From NCBI GenBank assembly GCA_039090855.1, contig CM077011.1:21515001-21579000 (forward strand): a stretch of DNA of 64,000 nt. Direction: 5' to 3'. The DNA comes from Macrothele yani. Lineage: Eukaryota; Arthropoda; Arachnida; Araneae; Macrothelidae. Position numbers and translations under genes: made by a program. Under the pieces are notes generated by a model. The model worked only from the letters and a program-made list of their open reading frames with translations, did no database searches and was not told the origin of the DNA. Positions 10,425 to 20,255 of the stretch are shown piece by piece. Numbering within the stretch: the stretch's first letter is position 1; each line of letters starts with the position of its first letter.

Positions 10425-10697
10425 GCGCTTTGGAATATTTCACTGATTCCACTGAAGCGCTTTGGAATATTCCACTGATTCAGCTAAAAGCTTTGTATTA
10501 TTCCACTGATTCCACTGAACGCTTTATATTATTCCACTGATCCCACTGAGCGCTTTGTATTATTCCACTGATCCCACTGAGCGGCTTGGAATATTTCACT
10601 GAGCGCTTTGGAATATCCCACTGAGCGCTTTGGAATATTCCACTGATCCCACCGAGTGCTTTGTATTATTCCACTGATCCCACTGAGCGCCTTGGAA
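10425..10697. repeat. About 31-bp tandem array (part 1)
   Basis: Repeats of GCGCTTTGTATTATTCCACT plus GATCCCACTGA (31 bp), with GGAATATT/GTATTATT alternatives and some shortened 20-22 bp units, run for about 270 bp. A SINE of family A splits the array at 10699-10927 and one further unit follows at 10928-10960. Confidence 0.85.
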
Positions 10698-10698
10698 T

Positions 10699-10927
10699 TT
10701 TTTTTTTTTTTTTTTTTAATTGGAGGTTTAACGACCACCGTGAGCAACTCAATGGGCCATAAGCAGTCGTCCGTCCCTAATTTAGGGTCACTGGTTCCAG
10801 GGAAGGGAGAGAGCCAGTGCCGTAAGACAAACACAACATTCCATGCCTGACCGGGATTCGAACCCGGACCCCTTACGGACGAATGATCAGAGGCCAGCGC
10901 CTTAGACCACTGCGCCACCGGCGCGGC
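10699..10927 (-). repeat. SINE family A, inserted in the 31-bp array
   Basis: This is a full-length copy with a T-run at the left (A-tail on minus), a B-box match GGTTCGAATCCCGG and an A-box region GGCGCAGTGGTC. The 9-bp duplication CCTTGGAAT lies at 10690-10698 and 10928-10936. Confidence 0.92.
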
Positions 10928-11269
10928 CCTTGGAATATTCCTCTGAGCGCTTTAGATTAAATCTCGCAAATTTCCTTCCTATCTTTAATTTTAGACACCA
11001 GTGTAAATTATACGGCATGTTGACAGTGAGTTCCCTAGTTTGTGGTCTACTTCAGCCACACATCCTATATTTTTTTTAAATTCATTTTCATTAATCCCTT
11101 AAGGACGAAATAAGGGCTCGTAAGTTCAAAAAAATCTACTGTTTTCATCCTGGCATACTGCGTCTTAATTTTGAATGGATTCCACCGAATGTAAGCTTTA
11201 CTCAAAAGACATCTAAAACTTCCAGAGAAATGTGTGTGAGAAGCAACTTGAAATATTGAAATGAGCATT

Positions 11270-11483
11270 GCCACCTTAGTGGCGCAGTGGTCTAAGCGAT
11301 GGCTTCTGATCATTCTACCTAAATGAGTCCGCATCCAGCTGAGGCATGGATATTGTGTATGCCTTACTGCACTGGCCCTCTCCCTTCCTTAGAACAAATG
11401 GCCCTAAATTAGGAACGGGTGACTGCTTATAGCACATCCAGTTACTCATTGTGGGCGTTAAACCTTCAAACAAACAAAAAATA
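11270..11483 (+). repeat. SINE family A, diverged plus-strand copy
   Basis: The head GTGGCGCAGTGGTCTAAGCG begins at about 11279. The B box is decayed, the body retains GGCCCTAAATTAGG, and the copy ends AACCTTCAAACAAACAAAAAA. A 6-bp flanking repeat AGCATT (11264-11269 and 11484-11489) is a plausible target duplication. Confidence 0.8.
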
Positions 11484-11500
11484 AGCATTAGGGAATTCTA

Positions 11501-12351
11501 TACTTCGGAAAACTAGAAGTTTCGATCGGTAAATGTATTGGTGTAAAAAATAAATATACAAACCGCACAGAGCTTTCGCGCGCCTTCCATGTAGACGCAT
11601 GGCAAAAATTTGGCCCTGAATATCTCAATAGAACAGCGCGCCAGTTGACGGACATGGAACTAAAACGTCGCCACGTTACAGTTTGCCTTTTTATTAATAT
11701 TTTTAAAGTCTACAACTCGGATAAGATCCCGTGAAGAGGATTTTAGGAAGGGAGTGTCTGAACCCAGGTCTTTAACAACCCTTAGAAGCGGGAAGCTAGG
11801 AGATTTGAGCTAGAGTTTCCGATAGGAAAGTGACACGGAAGCGAGGTAGAAAGGGGGAGGAAGACGCCCTTAATTATTACCTGAAGACCAGTACCCGGGG
11901 TCCGACGGCTTAACGTGTTTATCCGACGCATGGCGGATATTTAGTGGTTCAAGCGTTCGTACTTGCCTCGGATCGAACCTGAGGTTTCGTCCGTGGCGGT
12001 CACGAACGTTGACCACTAGGCCATCCGCGGACCAATTCTACAACTCTCTCCGCGGTGCTACGTGTATAGCCACTGATACAGTATCACGTGACAGACGCTT
12101 TCGTAGTTTCATGTCCGACCACTGGGGCGCTGTAATAAACACGAGAGTTGGACTTCCCTCTCTCCTGCTCTGTGGTTATAAACTAAGCGTGTATAAAATA
12201 TAGAATAAACACGTCAATGTATTTCGTTGTATTTATTCTACATTGTATACACGGCACGGTATAGTGTAGAATCTTGAGAAAGCCGTGTGGTTGTATATTT
12301 ATTTTGTACACCAATGAATTACCGGATCGAAACTTCTAGTTTGCTAAAGTA
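11501..12351. mobile_element. Non-autonomous TIR element (about 851 bp, SINE inside)
   Basis: Inverted repeats of about 60 bp lie at 11501-11566 and 12286-12351. Both contain ACTAGAAGTTTCGATC and ATAAATATACAA. No transposase is encoded. Without the SINE at 11719-12036 the element would be about 520 bp. A related end appears near 14345 (AACTAAATATACAAACAGCA). Confidence 0.65.
11719..12036 (-). repeat. tRNA-derived SINE, family B (full copy)
   Basis: The minus-strand head GGATGGCCTAGTGGTCAACG (A box) and GATCCGAGGCAAGTACGAACG-type B-box region are followed by the family B body (GTGTCACTTTCC, GGGTCAGACACT in other copies). The 3' end is a degenerate CCTCTTCACGGGATC tail. The 10-bp duplication TCTACAACTC is at 11709-11718 and 12037-12046. 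Confidence 0.88.
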
Positions 12352-12727
12352 CTGTATATCTTTAAAATGGTGTATATTTGCTTTTGAAGTAGGGAATCCG
12401 GACTGGAGCGAAGAGCAGTGTGGGGCTCGCAACGTATAGAAAAATGGTTTTGTTGGACTAGCAGTCTGTGGCTCCACGATTCCTGCTTAATGTAACCTCC
12501 AATGTGAAAATATGACTGCGACTATGAGATATAGGCTCTCAAACGGAAGAATTTACATTTCCCATCTAAACAGGTTTGACAATAGCAGCATCAACATTGG
12601 TGTCAGCCCATGGAGTTTAACTCACTGTTTTGCAAAAGTAGTGTTTGACTAAAAACCAGGTTTTCCCAAAATAACTCAAATCGGTAATGTTACTCAATAA
12701 AAATGATGTTAGAACATTATTTAATAA
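12352..12727. other. Unassigned stretch
   Basis: No gene, tandem repeat or TE terminus recognised between the TIR element and the Helitron-like end. Confidence 0.4.
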
Positions 12728-12905
12728 CTAGCGTATAGCCCGACCTTGGACGGTTGTTTTTAAGCTTTAAATAAATATTAATATATAGGGGATGTTGCCC
12801 GCCTTGTGACGGAGTAAAATTTTTAATTGAAGCAGATTAAAAACAAATCAAATAGACGCCGGGTTTCTGTAATGAAACGCAGTAAAAACTTATATAGTAA
12901 GAAAT
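12728..12905 (-). mobile_element. Helitron-like 3' end
   Basis: On the minus strand a hairpin-like GC-rich string (CCGTCCAAGGTCGGGC) is followed 6 bp later by CTAG and then T, matching the Helitron 3' signature of a short hairpin, then CTRR, then the host T. A related string (CCGTCACAAGGCGGGC) lies about 65 bp upstream on the same strand. No helicase is seen in this copy, so it is a relic or a non-autonomous end. Confidence 0.5.
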
Positions 12906-13072
12906 CATTCATGTTAGCACTAAACATTACATGCTATTTATTTCCGTTTTTCAAAAGGCCTCGCGGTAAATAACATTTTGTGTAAAATATTTGTTGTTTA
13001 AAAATTGTAGATTTCAGCGTTTAGATAGATCGATATTTTGCAAAATGTGTAACATAACCAGCACTAAACTCG

Positions 13073-14032
13073 TGTGAAATGTCTGCCCAGCAGGACGCAC
13101 ACGACATAAAGGCAGATAGCAGTCAGAACGAGTAGCTCAATTGGTAGAGTGATTTATTCCAGAATGAGGGGACCCGGGTTCTAGTCCCGGCGTGGACAAA
13201 AATTACGGAGAAATTAACTTCGTTATAAGGGCGCCCGAACTTTCCAGATGACCCGGACGTTCAAGATCTCGCAATGGTGTGAAGTTCTTTCCACACCGCC
13301 AGATAGGAAAAATCAGAGAATGCCTTCTCCAACACTTCAAAAAATAAATGTGCGTGACGTTGCATTCCACACACCAGATTGACTGGGAGTTCTCAAGTGC
13401 ACGTTCTACAGAGGATGGCTGCCTACGACGATTCATGGTCACGGCTGACCCGTGGGCCATGTCCCCGGGCCTCTTTTTGTGATGGTGGGGGAGATGTGAC
13501 GTACCTGCCAGCAGGACGCCCACGACATAAAGGCAGATAGCAGTCAGAACGAACGTCCGCGTAGCTCAATTGGTAGAGTGACTTATTCCGGAATGAGGGG
13601 ACCCGGGTTCGAGCCCCGGCGTGGACCAAAATGGCGGAGAAATTTACTTCGTTATAATGGCGCCCGAACTTTCCGGATGACCTTCGGCCGTTCAAAATCC
13701 CGCAATGGTGTGATGTTATTTCCACACCGCGAGATAGGAAAAATAAGAGAATCCCTTCTCCAGCGCTTCAAAAAATAATAAAAGTGTGTGATGTTGCATT
13801 CCACACACCAGATTGACTGGGAGTCCTCAAGTGGGCCATGCCCCCAGCCCTCTTTCGGGGGTGGGGAGATGTGACCGTGCCTGCCCAGCAGGACGCACAC
13901 GACATAAAGACAGATAGCAGTCAGAATGAACGTCCGCGTAGCTCTATTGGTAGAGTGACTTATTCCGAAATGAGGGGACCCGGTTTCGAGCCCCGGCGTG
14001 GACAAAAATGACCGAGAAATTTATTTGTTATA
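13073..14032 (+). mobile_element. TRIM-like element, family C, three-LTR copy
   Basis: Three direct LTRs (about 13073-13227, 13495-13656, 13870-14032) separate two internal regions. Each LTR carries a tRNA-like segment: A box TAGCTCAATTGG, B box GGTTCGAGCCC, and a perfect 5-bp T-arm CCGGG/CCCGG. Each internal region starts with GGCGCCCGAAC and ends in a purine tract (GGTGGGGGAGA, GGGTGGGGAGA) directly before TGTGACGTACC or TGTGACCGTGCC. A 4-bp duplication CTCG lies at 13069-13072 and 14033-14036. A related empty site is present near 14380-14440, where the same flank reads AAACTCGGAAAG uninterrupted. Confidence 0.85.
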
Positions 14033-14036
14033 CTCG

Positions 14037-14814
14037 GAAAGCTGTTTTCGTCTAAACTTACCTTAAATATCTTTTACTTTGATTTTTCGCGTTAAATTGC
14101 TTTTTCTCCTGCACACTTGTTATTCTCTCCACGGCTTGTTTTAGACTGTCCTGTTCGATTAGTTAGATTGAAACTTCCTACCAAAGCTTTTTCTATAAAG
14201 TAATGGGACATCTGGTATTACAAATCGGAACTATCTCAATTCTTGACAATGTGATATTGGGGCGACATCTGCTTTTAGATGCGATCTTGCTCACTTTGAC
14301 ATCTAAAAATTTCAGTTTTTTAAGGTTTCGCAAATTTATTCGTATAAAAACTAAATATACAAACAGCACCGAGTTTTAGAGCGTTTAGATAGATCGATAT
14401 TTTGCAAAATGTATAACATAATCAGCAGTAAACTCGGAAAGTTAGTTAAATTAAAAAAGTAAAATAGAATTAAAGCGTACAAATTAATATTCGAATTGTT
14501 CTAAATTAAATTATTATACAAACGCAACTTGCTGTGCTATTAAGATTTTAATTCGAATTTTGTAGATCCGATAAATAGAACTCGAGTCATTAACAATCCA
14601 ATGTTTAATTTAGCACGCGATCACCTTGACATCTAAAAGTGATCGCGTGCTATGATATAGCAGGCAATCATTTTGACATCGCGAGAGCACAAACAAATTG
14701 CTCGAATAGCGATGGCGCAATAATGCAGACGATGCTGTGACGTCAAGCGTTCCAGGAAGACAGACAGATCTGGGTGTTTATATATATTAATAAATTAAAA
14801 AAATATATATAATT
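14037..14814. other. Unassigned AT-rich stretch with a perfect hairpin
   Basis: 14345-14440 repeats the flank of the three-LTR TRIM (GATAGATCGATATTTTGC). A perfect 14-bp inverted repeat TAGCACGCGATCAC, with a 14-nt loop, occupies 14611-14652. The string TTTGACATC or TTGACATC recurs at about 14296, 14625 and 14671. No coding capacity was recognised. Confidence 0.55.
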
Positions 14815-15127
14815 TGTGAAAACACAAACTTGCCAGTGGCGGGACTCGAATCCCATCCTTATGCTCCGGAACCGAATGCTTTTTCAATTTATGTACACCG
14901 ACTGTTTGTCACCGTTACTTTTCTTCTTGATATGTGCATCACCTGTGCACTACACGTCACCTGTATCCCCGCCTCCTTCCGTGAGGAAAGCCTGGGACGG
15001 AATTTTAGGTTTCCCTGTCAGGCGGCAAACTATGCTTGTAGTAACTCTGTAAAATCCACAATAATTCCAGACGATATGCGAAAGACGAATCTCACATTTT
15101 TCGAAGCGAAAAAGGAATTCAATTTAA
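14815..15127 (-). mobile_element. TRIM-like element, family D, 3' LTR plus internal part
   Basis: On the minus strand an internal region with CATATCGTCTGGAATTA and a purine-rich GGAAGGAGGCGGGGATA is followed by an LTR (about 14815-14965). This holds a tRNA-like segment (GTACATAAATTGAAAAAGCA, GATTCGAGTCCC) and ends GTGTTTTCACA. The 5' part is cut off at 15127 by a Helitron end. Confidence 0.6.
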
Positions 15128-15284
15128 CTAGACAAAACCCGTCGGAATCGACGGCTAGTTATTATTATTATTTTTTTTTTTTTTGTGAGAATAACAAACT
15201 CTTATGAAACAACAAATGTGAACTTTATTTGATTGACAAATTCATTCAACCACTTCTGTAAAGACAATAATTCAGGTTCGTGAT

Positions 15285-15503
15285 TTTTTTCTTCTTTTGA
15301 AGGTTTAACGACCACCGTGAGCAACTCAATGGGTTATAAGCAGTCGCCCGTCCTTAATTTAGGGTCACTGGTTCCAGGGAAGGAAGAAAACCAGTGCTGT
15401 AAGACAAACACAATATCCTGGCCTCACCGGGATTCGAAACCGGACCCTTCACGAAAGAATCATCATAAGCCAGCACTTAGACCACTGCGCCACCGGGGCG
15501 AAA
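15285..15503 (-). repeat. SINE family A, in the Helitron relic
   Basis: This is a full copy, minus strand, flanked by AGGTTCGTGAT (15274-15284) and AGGTTCGTAAT (15504-15514), an 11-bp duplication with one change. The head carries TGGCGCAGTGGTCTAAG, and the B box GGTTTCGAATCC has a one-base insertion. Confidence 0.88.
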
Positions 15504-15824
15504 AGGTTCGTAATGAGCATCTCGACTGCGCCCTTTTTAAGTCGTAAAATGTAAAGCCGAAGTCCACTCATCTCGATGGTGAGCAAAAATTCAACTGGAT
15601 AGCGCACTCTTTCACTCTCAATTTGAGTCACAACAGTGTTTGTAAATGATGTTGGAATGAGATTCGCGTTGCGAATACTCTTCACCCGTCGGAATCGACG
15701 GTTAGTTTTTTATTTTTTTTTTGAAAGGAATAAACTCATATGAAACAACAAATGTAAACTTTATTTGATTGAAATTAAAACTTCATTCAACCACTTCAGT
15801 AAAGACAACAGTCCAGGTTCGTGA

Positions 15825-15893
15825 TTTTTTTTTTCGAAAGAAATATTAACGACCACCGTGAGCAACTCAATGGGCTATAAGCAGTCGCCCTTA
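15825..15893 (-). repeat. SINE family A, 3' fragment
   Basis: Only the tail and the adjoining body (complement of ACGACCACCGTGAGCAACTC and on to GCAGTCGCCC) remain. It sits after the same AGGTTCGTGAT string as the copy at 15285, which suggests duplication of flank plus SINE rather than an independent insertion. Confidence 0.75.
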
Positions 15894-16050
15894 GTATTTT
15901 CACTAACAATGGTCAACGTAATATTTATTTACATTTTAACATAATGAGAAACGTCTTACTTACGTGAATAAACTGGATCGAATGAATATTAAATTGCATA
16001 TATACATCACACAATCCAACGGCATAATGCAATCACGTTTAACCGCAATC

Positions 16051-16621
16051 ACTGTTTACCATCTTTGGTGAATCCCCAGCATTGTGCGGGGCTCCAAAAA
16101 GCAACCTGCCAAATTGGCTTGGCAGTTAGCGTGTGCCAGTCTGGAGGAATTCGAGGCCACTGTGTTGTAGCGGAAGCATATCCGGCGCGTAACCGGAAGA
16201 CCCTGGGTTCGACTCCCGGTGGCGGCCAATAAGAATTTTTCCGTGGCTCACTTATAAACGTGGAAAGAGCGAAGATCTTTGTTTGATGTTTCTGGTCCAC
16301 GTTAAATGTCTGTATTAATTATTCATTCACCTTCTAATTATTTCTTCAGTTGCTGCTTATCATCTTTGGTGAATCCCCAGCATTGTGCGGGGCTCCAAGA
16401 AGCAACCTGCCAACTTCTCTTGGCAGTTAACGTGCGTGAGTCTGGTGGAATTCGAGGCCGCTGTGGTGTAGTGAAAGCATATCCGGCGCGTAACTGGAAG
16501 ACCCTGGGTTCGACTCCCGGTGGCGGCCAATGAGAATTTTTCCATGACTCACTTATAAACGTGGAACTAGCGAAGATCTTTGTTTGATGTTTCTGGTGCA
16601 CGTTAAATGTCTGTATTAATT
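16051..16621 (+). repeat. Two direct copies of a tRNA-like repeat (family E), period 301 bp
   Basis: Copies at about 16051-16320 and 16352-16621 share the full length. Each has CATCTTTGGTGAATCCCCAG, then a tRNA-like segment (16154-16227 and 16455-16528) with a 7-bp acceptor stem GGCCGCT/GGCGGCC in copy 2, a B box GGTTCGACTCC and a perfect anticodon-type stem TCCGG/CCGGA in copy 1. The tail CGTGGAAAGAGCGAAGATC follows. Position 33 is G rather than T in the loop, arguing against a working tRNA. The tail module is shared with the fold-backs at 1470 and 48269. Confidence 0.75.
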
Positions 16622-16964
16622 CTTCGAGAGTGTTCGCTGTTCCGATGAGAAAAACTTTGACAGGAATGCCAGCTGGCTTTGCTTTAGGCAACGGTTCGCT
16701 TAAAAAAGATAAGACTTCGGACTTATGGACTATCTCAGTCCCTTCATGCTTTCGCATTTAACAGCGCGTGATGCAACCGAACTCTTCTCCCATAGACTTT
16801 ACATGGGAACTTCGCCGCCCGACAACGCCCGAACCGTTTCCCCAATCTCATTTTTCTTTTCCACTGGCACATCTACATGGTAAGGTCTTTATTTTGATAC
16901 ATCAGCCATATCTTTACGTTCAGCCGTTCTGTCAAAATAGAACGCACGGTAAAAAACCTTACAG
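16622..16964. other. Unassigned spacer
   Basis: No repeat family or gene recognised. The minus-strand frame across 16338-16757 merely spans a family E copy. Confidence 0.4.
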
Positions 16965-17591
16965 AATGAATATATAGATTCCTGTCGATGTGGGAAGGAG
17001 AGGCACACATATTTTCGAAGAACCTCACTGCCAGTTAATCCACTTTTTACCTTCGGACACAAAAATATTTTTCTTGTAGGTGATAGAGGGCTCGAACCCG
17101 CAACCTTCTGCTCCGGAGTGAATGCTTTTCCAATTAAGTTACACCGACGGAATTCATCGCTGCAATCGGGCCGTCTTGGCATGTGCTTCACCTCTGTAGT
17201 ACGTGATATATGTATATCCCGCCCCACTAGAGATTTTTGTGCCCTCAAAGATCTCTCTTTCGAATGACTTGAAACCAGAGATTCTTGAAGGCACGAAATC
17301 TCTGGTTTGGAGTCCGCTACAAAGCATGCTTGAAATAACTCTCTGTAGAAGAAGAAATTCTTACTAATTCCAGACGATGTGTGGAAAGTACGTCACACAT
17401 TTTTCGAAGAATCTAACGCCAGTAGATTCATTTTACGTTCGGATACCAATGTCGCGGAAACCCAAATTTACGGGGTCGTGGATCGAACCCGCATACTTCT
17501 GCTCCGGAGCCGAATACTCTCCCAATTAAGTTCCGCAGATGGAATTGATTGATACAACTTGATATGTGCGTCACCTCTGTAGTACGTCACA
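16965..17591 (-). mobile_element. TRIM-like element, family D (LTR-internal-LTR-internal)
   Basis: On the minus strand LTR a runs 17591 to 17450 (142 bp, TGTGACGTACTACAG to CCGCGACA). It is followed by TGGTATCCGAACG, a plausible primer binding site, and an internal region to about 17208 that ends GTGGGGCGGGATATACATA. LTR b is at 17207-17062, and a second partial internal region (TGTCCGAAGGTAAAA) runs to about 16965. Both LTRs carry tRNA-like segments (AACTTAATTGG, GGTTCGAGCCC and GGTTCGATCC). Overall design and LTR start match family C. Confidence 0.65.
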
Positions 17592-19570
17592 AGTGAGCGC
17601 ATTTACGTACTTTATACGCAAATTGTGATTGCAGGAACCGAATATAAAGAAGAAAAACAATATTTTATCTTTCAACACTTTAGTTGTTTAAACACATAAT
17701 CTTTAAAGCGTGGGAAATGATGTGCTATGCTTCCAAAGAAAAAAAAGAAGGAACTGCGGAACATGCAGAAACTCAGTTTTAATGTGTTGGGTTTTATTTT
17801 TTATCCGGGTGTAATATCTCAACTTTTAAATAATGGCAAAGAGCTGATAATAACATAGACGCATATTATCACACGGGCCATTGGCCAAACCACAGTATTT
17901 TTCTTAGTACTGATGGAATGTGCAAGCTTACAATTTTCGCTCACTTAACGAGTTCCGGCAGCCATCTAATTCTCCTTTAATCCTTCCACTCTGTTCCACG
18001 TTTGGTATTCCTCCTCCTCTCTTCTTCCTCTTTATCCTTATTTACCTTGGTGGAACGTGAAGGAATTTCGCAATTTTCTAAATGCAAAAATCCGCCGCAT
18101 GGTTTTTGGCAGCGCCGGAGAGTGAAATTTATCTCTCCTACGCGATTTTCATTTTGTGAAGGCATTTCTTTTAAGTTCGGAGAAAAGGAAGGGACGTAGA
18201 GTGAAAAGCAGGCCGGGAGAGAAAGAGCAAGAAGAGATAAGGAACCTTCGCGTGGCATACGACGAAATTAGTATTCTTCCTATTTGCATTCTAAAGTTTC
18301 GAAATTACGAAAGTCAGGTGGGATTACTCGAATGCAAAAGTCTGATGCGTACCTATTCTATTGAGGCATTCCTTGATACATCCTTTGTATCAGGAAAATA
18401 TACTTTTAAGTTTACTTTTGAATGAACACACTATAGTCTCGACTCAAATATGTAATAAGATTCTAAGCAAACAAAAATGAAAGTCTTTATACCCTAGCAC
18501 ACTTTATTCCATTGACGCCCCAAACACGTGTATTAAACGCTTGAATTTCTTATTCCACCATTCTAAAATACCTTAGTGAGCGAGTGTGCATTTTCAACAG
18601 AAAATCTGTTTCTATATTTCTCCCTTCCGTAAGCAACGCTAGAAAAATTCTACACTTCAGTGGGCTATTTAACGGGTACATCATCGCCTTATTGTACAGT
18701 GTAACTCCCGTTATGTGTTTCCCAGTCATACGTTTTTCACATTTATATGTAATTCTGCTTTTGTCCCAATATTTTAGTGTATAATACCCTTTTCTCCCGG
18801 TTATCCGTAATCCATCTATACGCCATTTGGGATTAGATTTAAAATTTTAAATTTCAGATTATCAAGAGCATACGGTTCGTCGATTCATTTATATGTAACC
18901 TGGTATGTTAAAACTTTGAGAGGATTGAGACAGCATTGCTGTGTTCCTTCTTTGTGTAGCCAAAGTTGAGAATTGATTTTAGTAGAGAAGGGTACGTTGT
19001 TTACTTAGAATTTGGATGACAAATTGGTTTCGCATTTCATGACTCAGAAACATATGCGCTGCTTAAAAATTGACATATCTTTCAAACATATTTTTATCCT
19101 GTAGTATGTCATTATGTCTTATTAGGTGAATTAGGTGAGTCGTGTTCTGTGACGTTTTTCTCTACGTTAGCATCCCTGTATTTTATGATCAAAGTTCTTG
19201 ATGTGTCACCGAATTTGCGCTGTTGTGTTTTGTGTATTGTTCTCGTTTATTACATACATCGTTGTATTTACTTACATTCTCTGTTCTAGTACATTCTCCA
19301 GATATCATTATGTTATTTGCTGTCATATGCGAAATATGCTTCCTGTGTTTCTCTAGTTGTATTTCACGTATTATGGGGTTGCCCTTGACCCCAGATTCCT
19401 GTACCATTACAATACTCATAGAATGCTTACCTGCATTCGTGTTTTTATTATTTTAATCTTGGTAGCTTTACCCTCTTTCATGTGTACATATCATTATAAA
19501 TGTCATGTGTATTTTTATGTTTTTGATGGGCGCGAACAATAATGATGTAACAGCCTATTTTCTTAAATAA
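17592..19570. other. Unassigned stretch
   Basis: AT-rich sequence with several short chance frames. The 18000-18260 part is less AT-rich, with purine/pyrimidine-biased runs, but shows no recognisable protein. No SINE head or TIR seen. Confidence 0.4.
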
Positions 19571-19574
19571 ATTA

Positions 19575-20255
19575 AGTTGAATACCACATGAGCTCAAAGA
19601 ATTTCATCTCACTAAGCGCGTTGACATCTGCGAATTGCTCTTGAAAGGTGAGGAAAACGATCCATTTTTTGAAACGTATGATAACACGCAATGAAAAATG
19701 GATCGTCTACAACAACGTCGAACGAAAAAGATCGTGGAGCAAGCTTGATGAACCTGCTCAAAGCACTTCAAAAGCAGATATGCACCAATGGAAGGTTATG
19801 CTGTCAGTCTGGTGGGATTTCAAAGGTATTTTATATTTTGAATTGCTTCCAAGGAACCACAACATTAATTCGGACGTGTACTGTCGTCAGCTGGATAAAT
19901 TAAGTGGTGTAGTCAAACAGAAGTGTCCAGAATTGGTGAAACACAAAGGTGTTGTGTCCCACCGTGATAACGCATTTGACGTGTATGGTCACTCGTCAAA
20001 AATTGTTGCAGCTTGGATGGGATGTGATATCACATTCACCATATTCGCCAGACCTGGCACCATGAGACTACCCATTGTTTCGTTCGTTGCAAAACGCCTT
20101 GAATGGTAAAATCTTCACTGTTTATGAGGCTATGAAATTGTTCTTGGAACTGTTTTTTGCCGAAAAAGACAAACATTCTTGAGCGCCGAATCATGAACTT
20201 GCCGGCGTGATGGCAAAAGGTCCTCGAACAAAATGGACAATATGTCGTTGATTAA
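19575..20255 (+). pseudogene. mariner transposase relic (irritans-like), 5'-truncated
   Basis: From about 19580 one frame reads IPHELKEFHLTKRVDICELL and the next frame (19648-20109) NEKWIVYNNVERKRSWSK. Then WKVMLSVWWDFKGILYFELL follows, a signature of irritans-group mariners. The first catalytic block TGDEKW is TRNEKW here (Asp to Asn). The second block is SHRDNAF (Asp kept). The third, in a shifted frame near 20040, is PYSPDLAP. The C-terminal QNGQYV-type ending lies near 20235-20255. About the first 100 residues and the left TIR are missing. Confidence 0.8.

Larger units (their letters stand above)
15128..15900 (-). mobile_element. Helitron relic with helicase fragment
   Basis: On the minus strand a hairpin CCGTCGATTCCGACGG (15137-15152) is followed by GTTTTGTCTAG and a T, the Helitron 3' terminus. 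Upstream, a 78-residue frame (15449-15685) contains RYPVEFLLTIEMSGL and LRLKKGAVEMLITNL. This matches the C-terminal Pif1-helicase segment of Helitron proteins (PVEFLN...LKKGAVIMLLRNL in the family). A second copy of the hairpin and its flank occurs at about 15686-15830, so the end is partly duplicated. Both copies have a family A SINE at the same relative place. Confidence 0.6.

Noticed and set aside
10425..10918. 129-residue minus-strand open frame
   Set aside because: It spans a SINE plus the 31-bp array, with no independent coding signal.
13558..13625. Possible genuine tRNA gene
   Set aside because: The T-arm and acceptor stem are good, but the anticodon arm does not form a standard 7-nt loop. 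The segment recurs in every LTR of the family, so it is part of a mobile repeat.
16154..16528. Possible pair of genuine tRNA genes
   Set aside because: The cloverleaf is nearly complete but position 33 is G instead of U, and both copies lie inside a 301-bp repeat with a SINE-like tail.
17977..18258. 93-residue minus-strand frame with a charged C-terminus
   Set aside because: Composition reflects purine-rich runs, with no domain and no start context or splice evidence.
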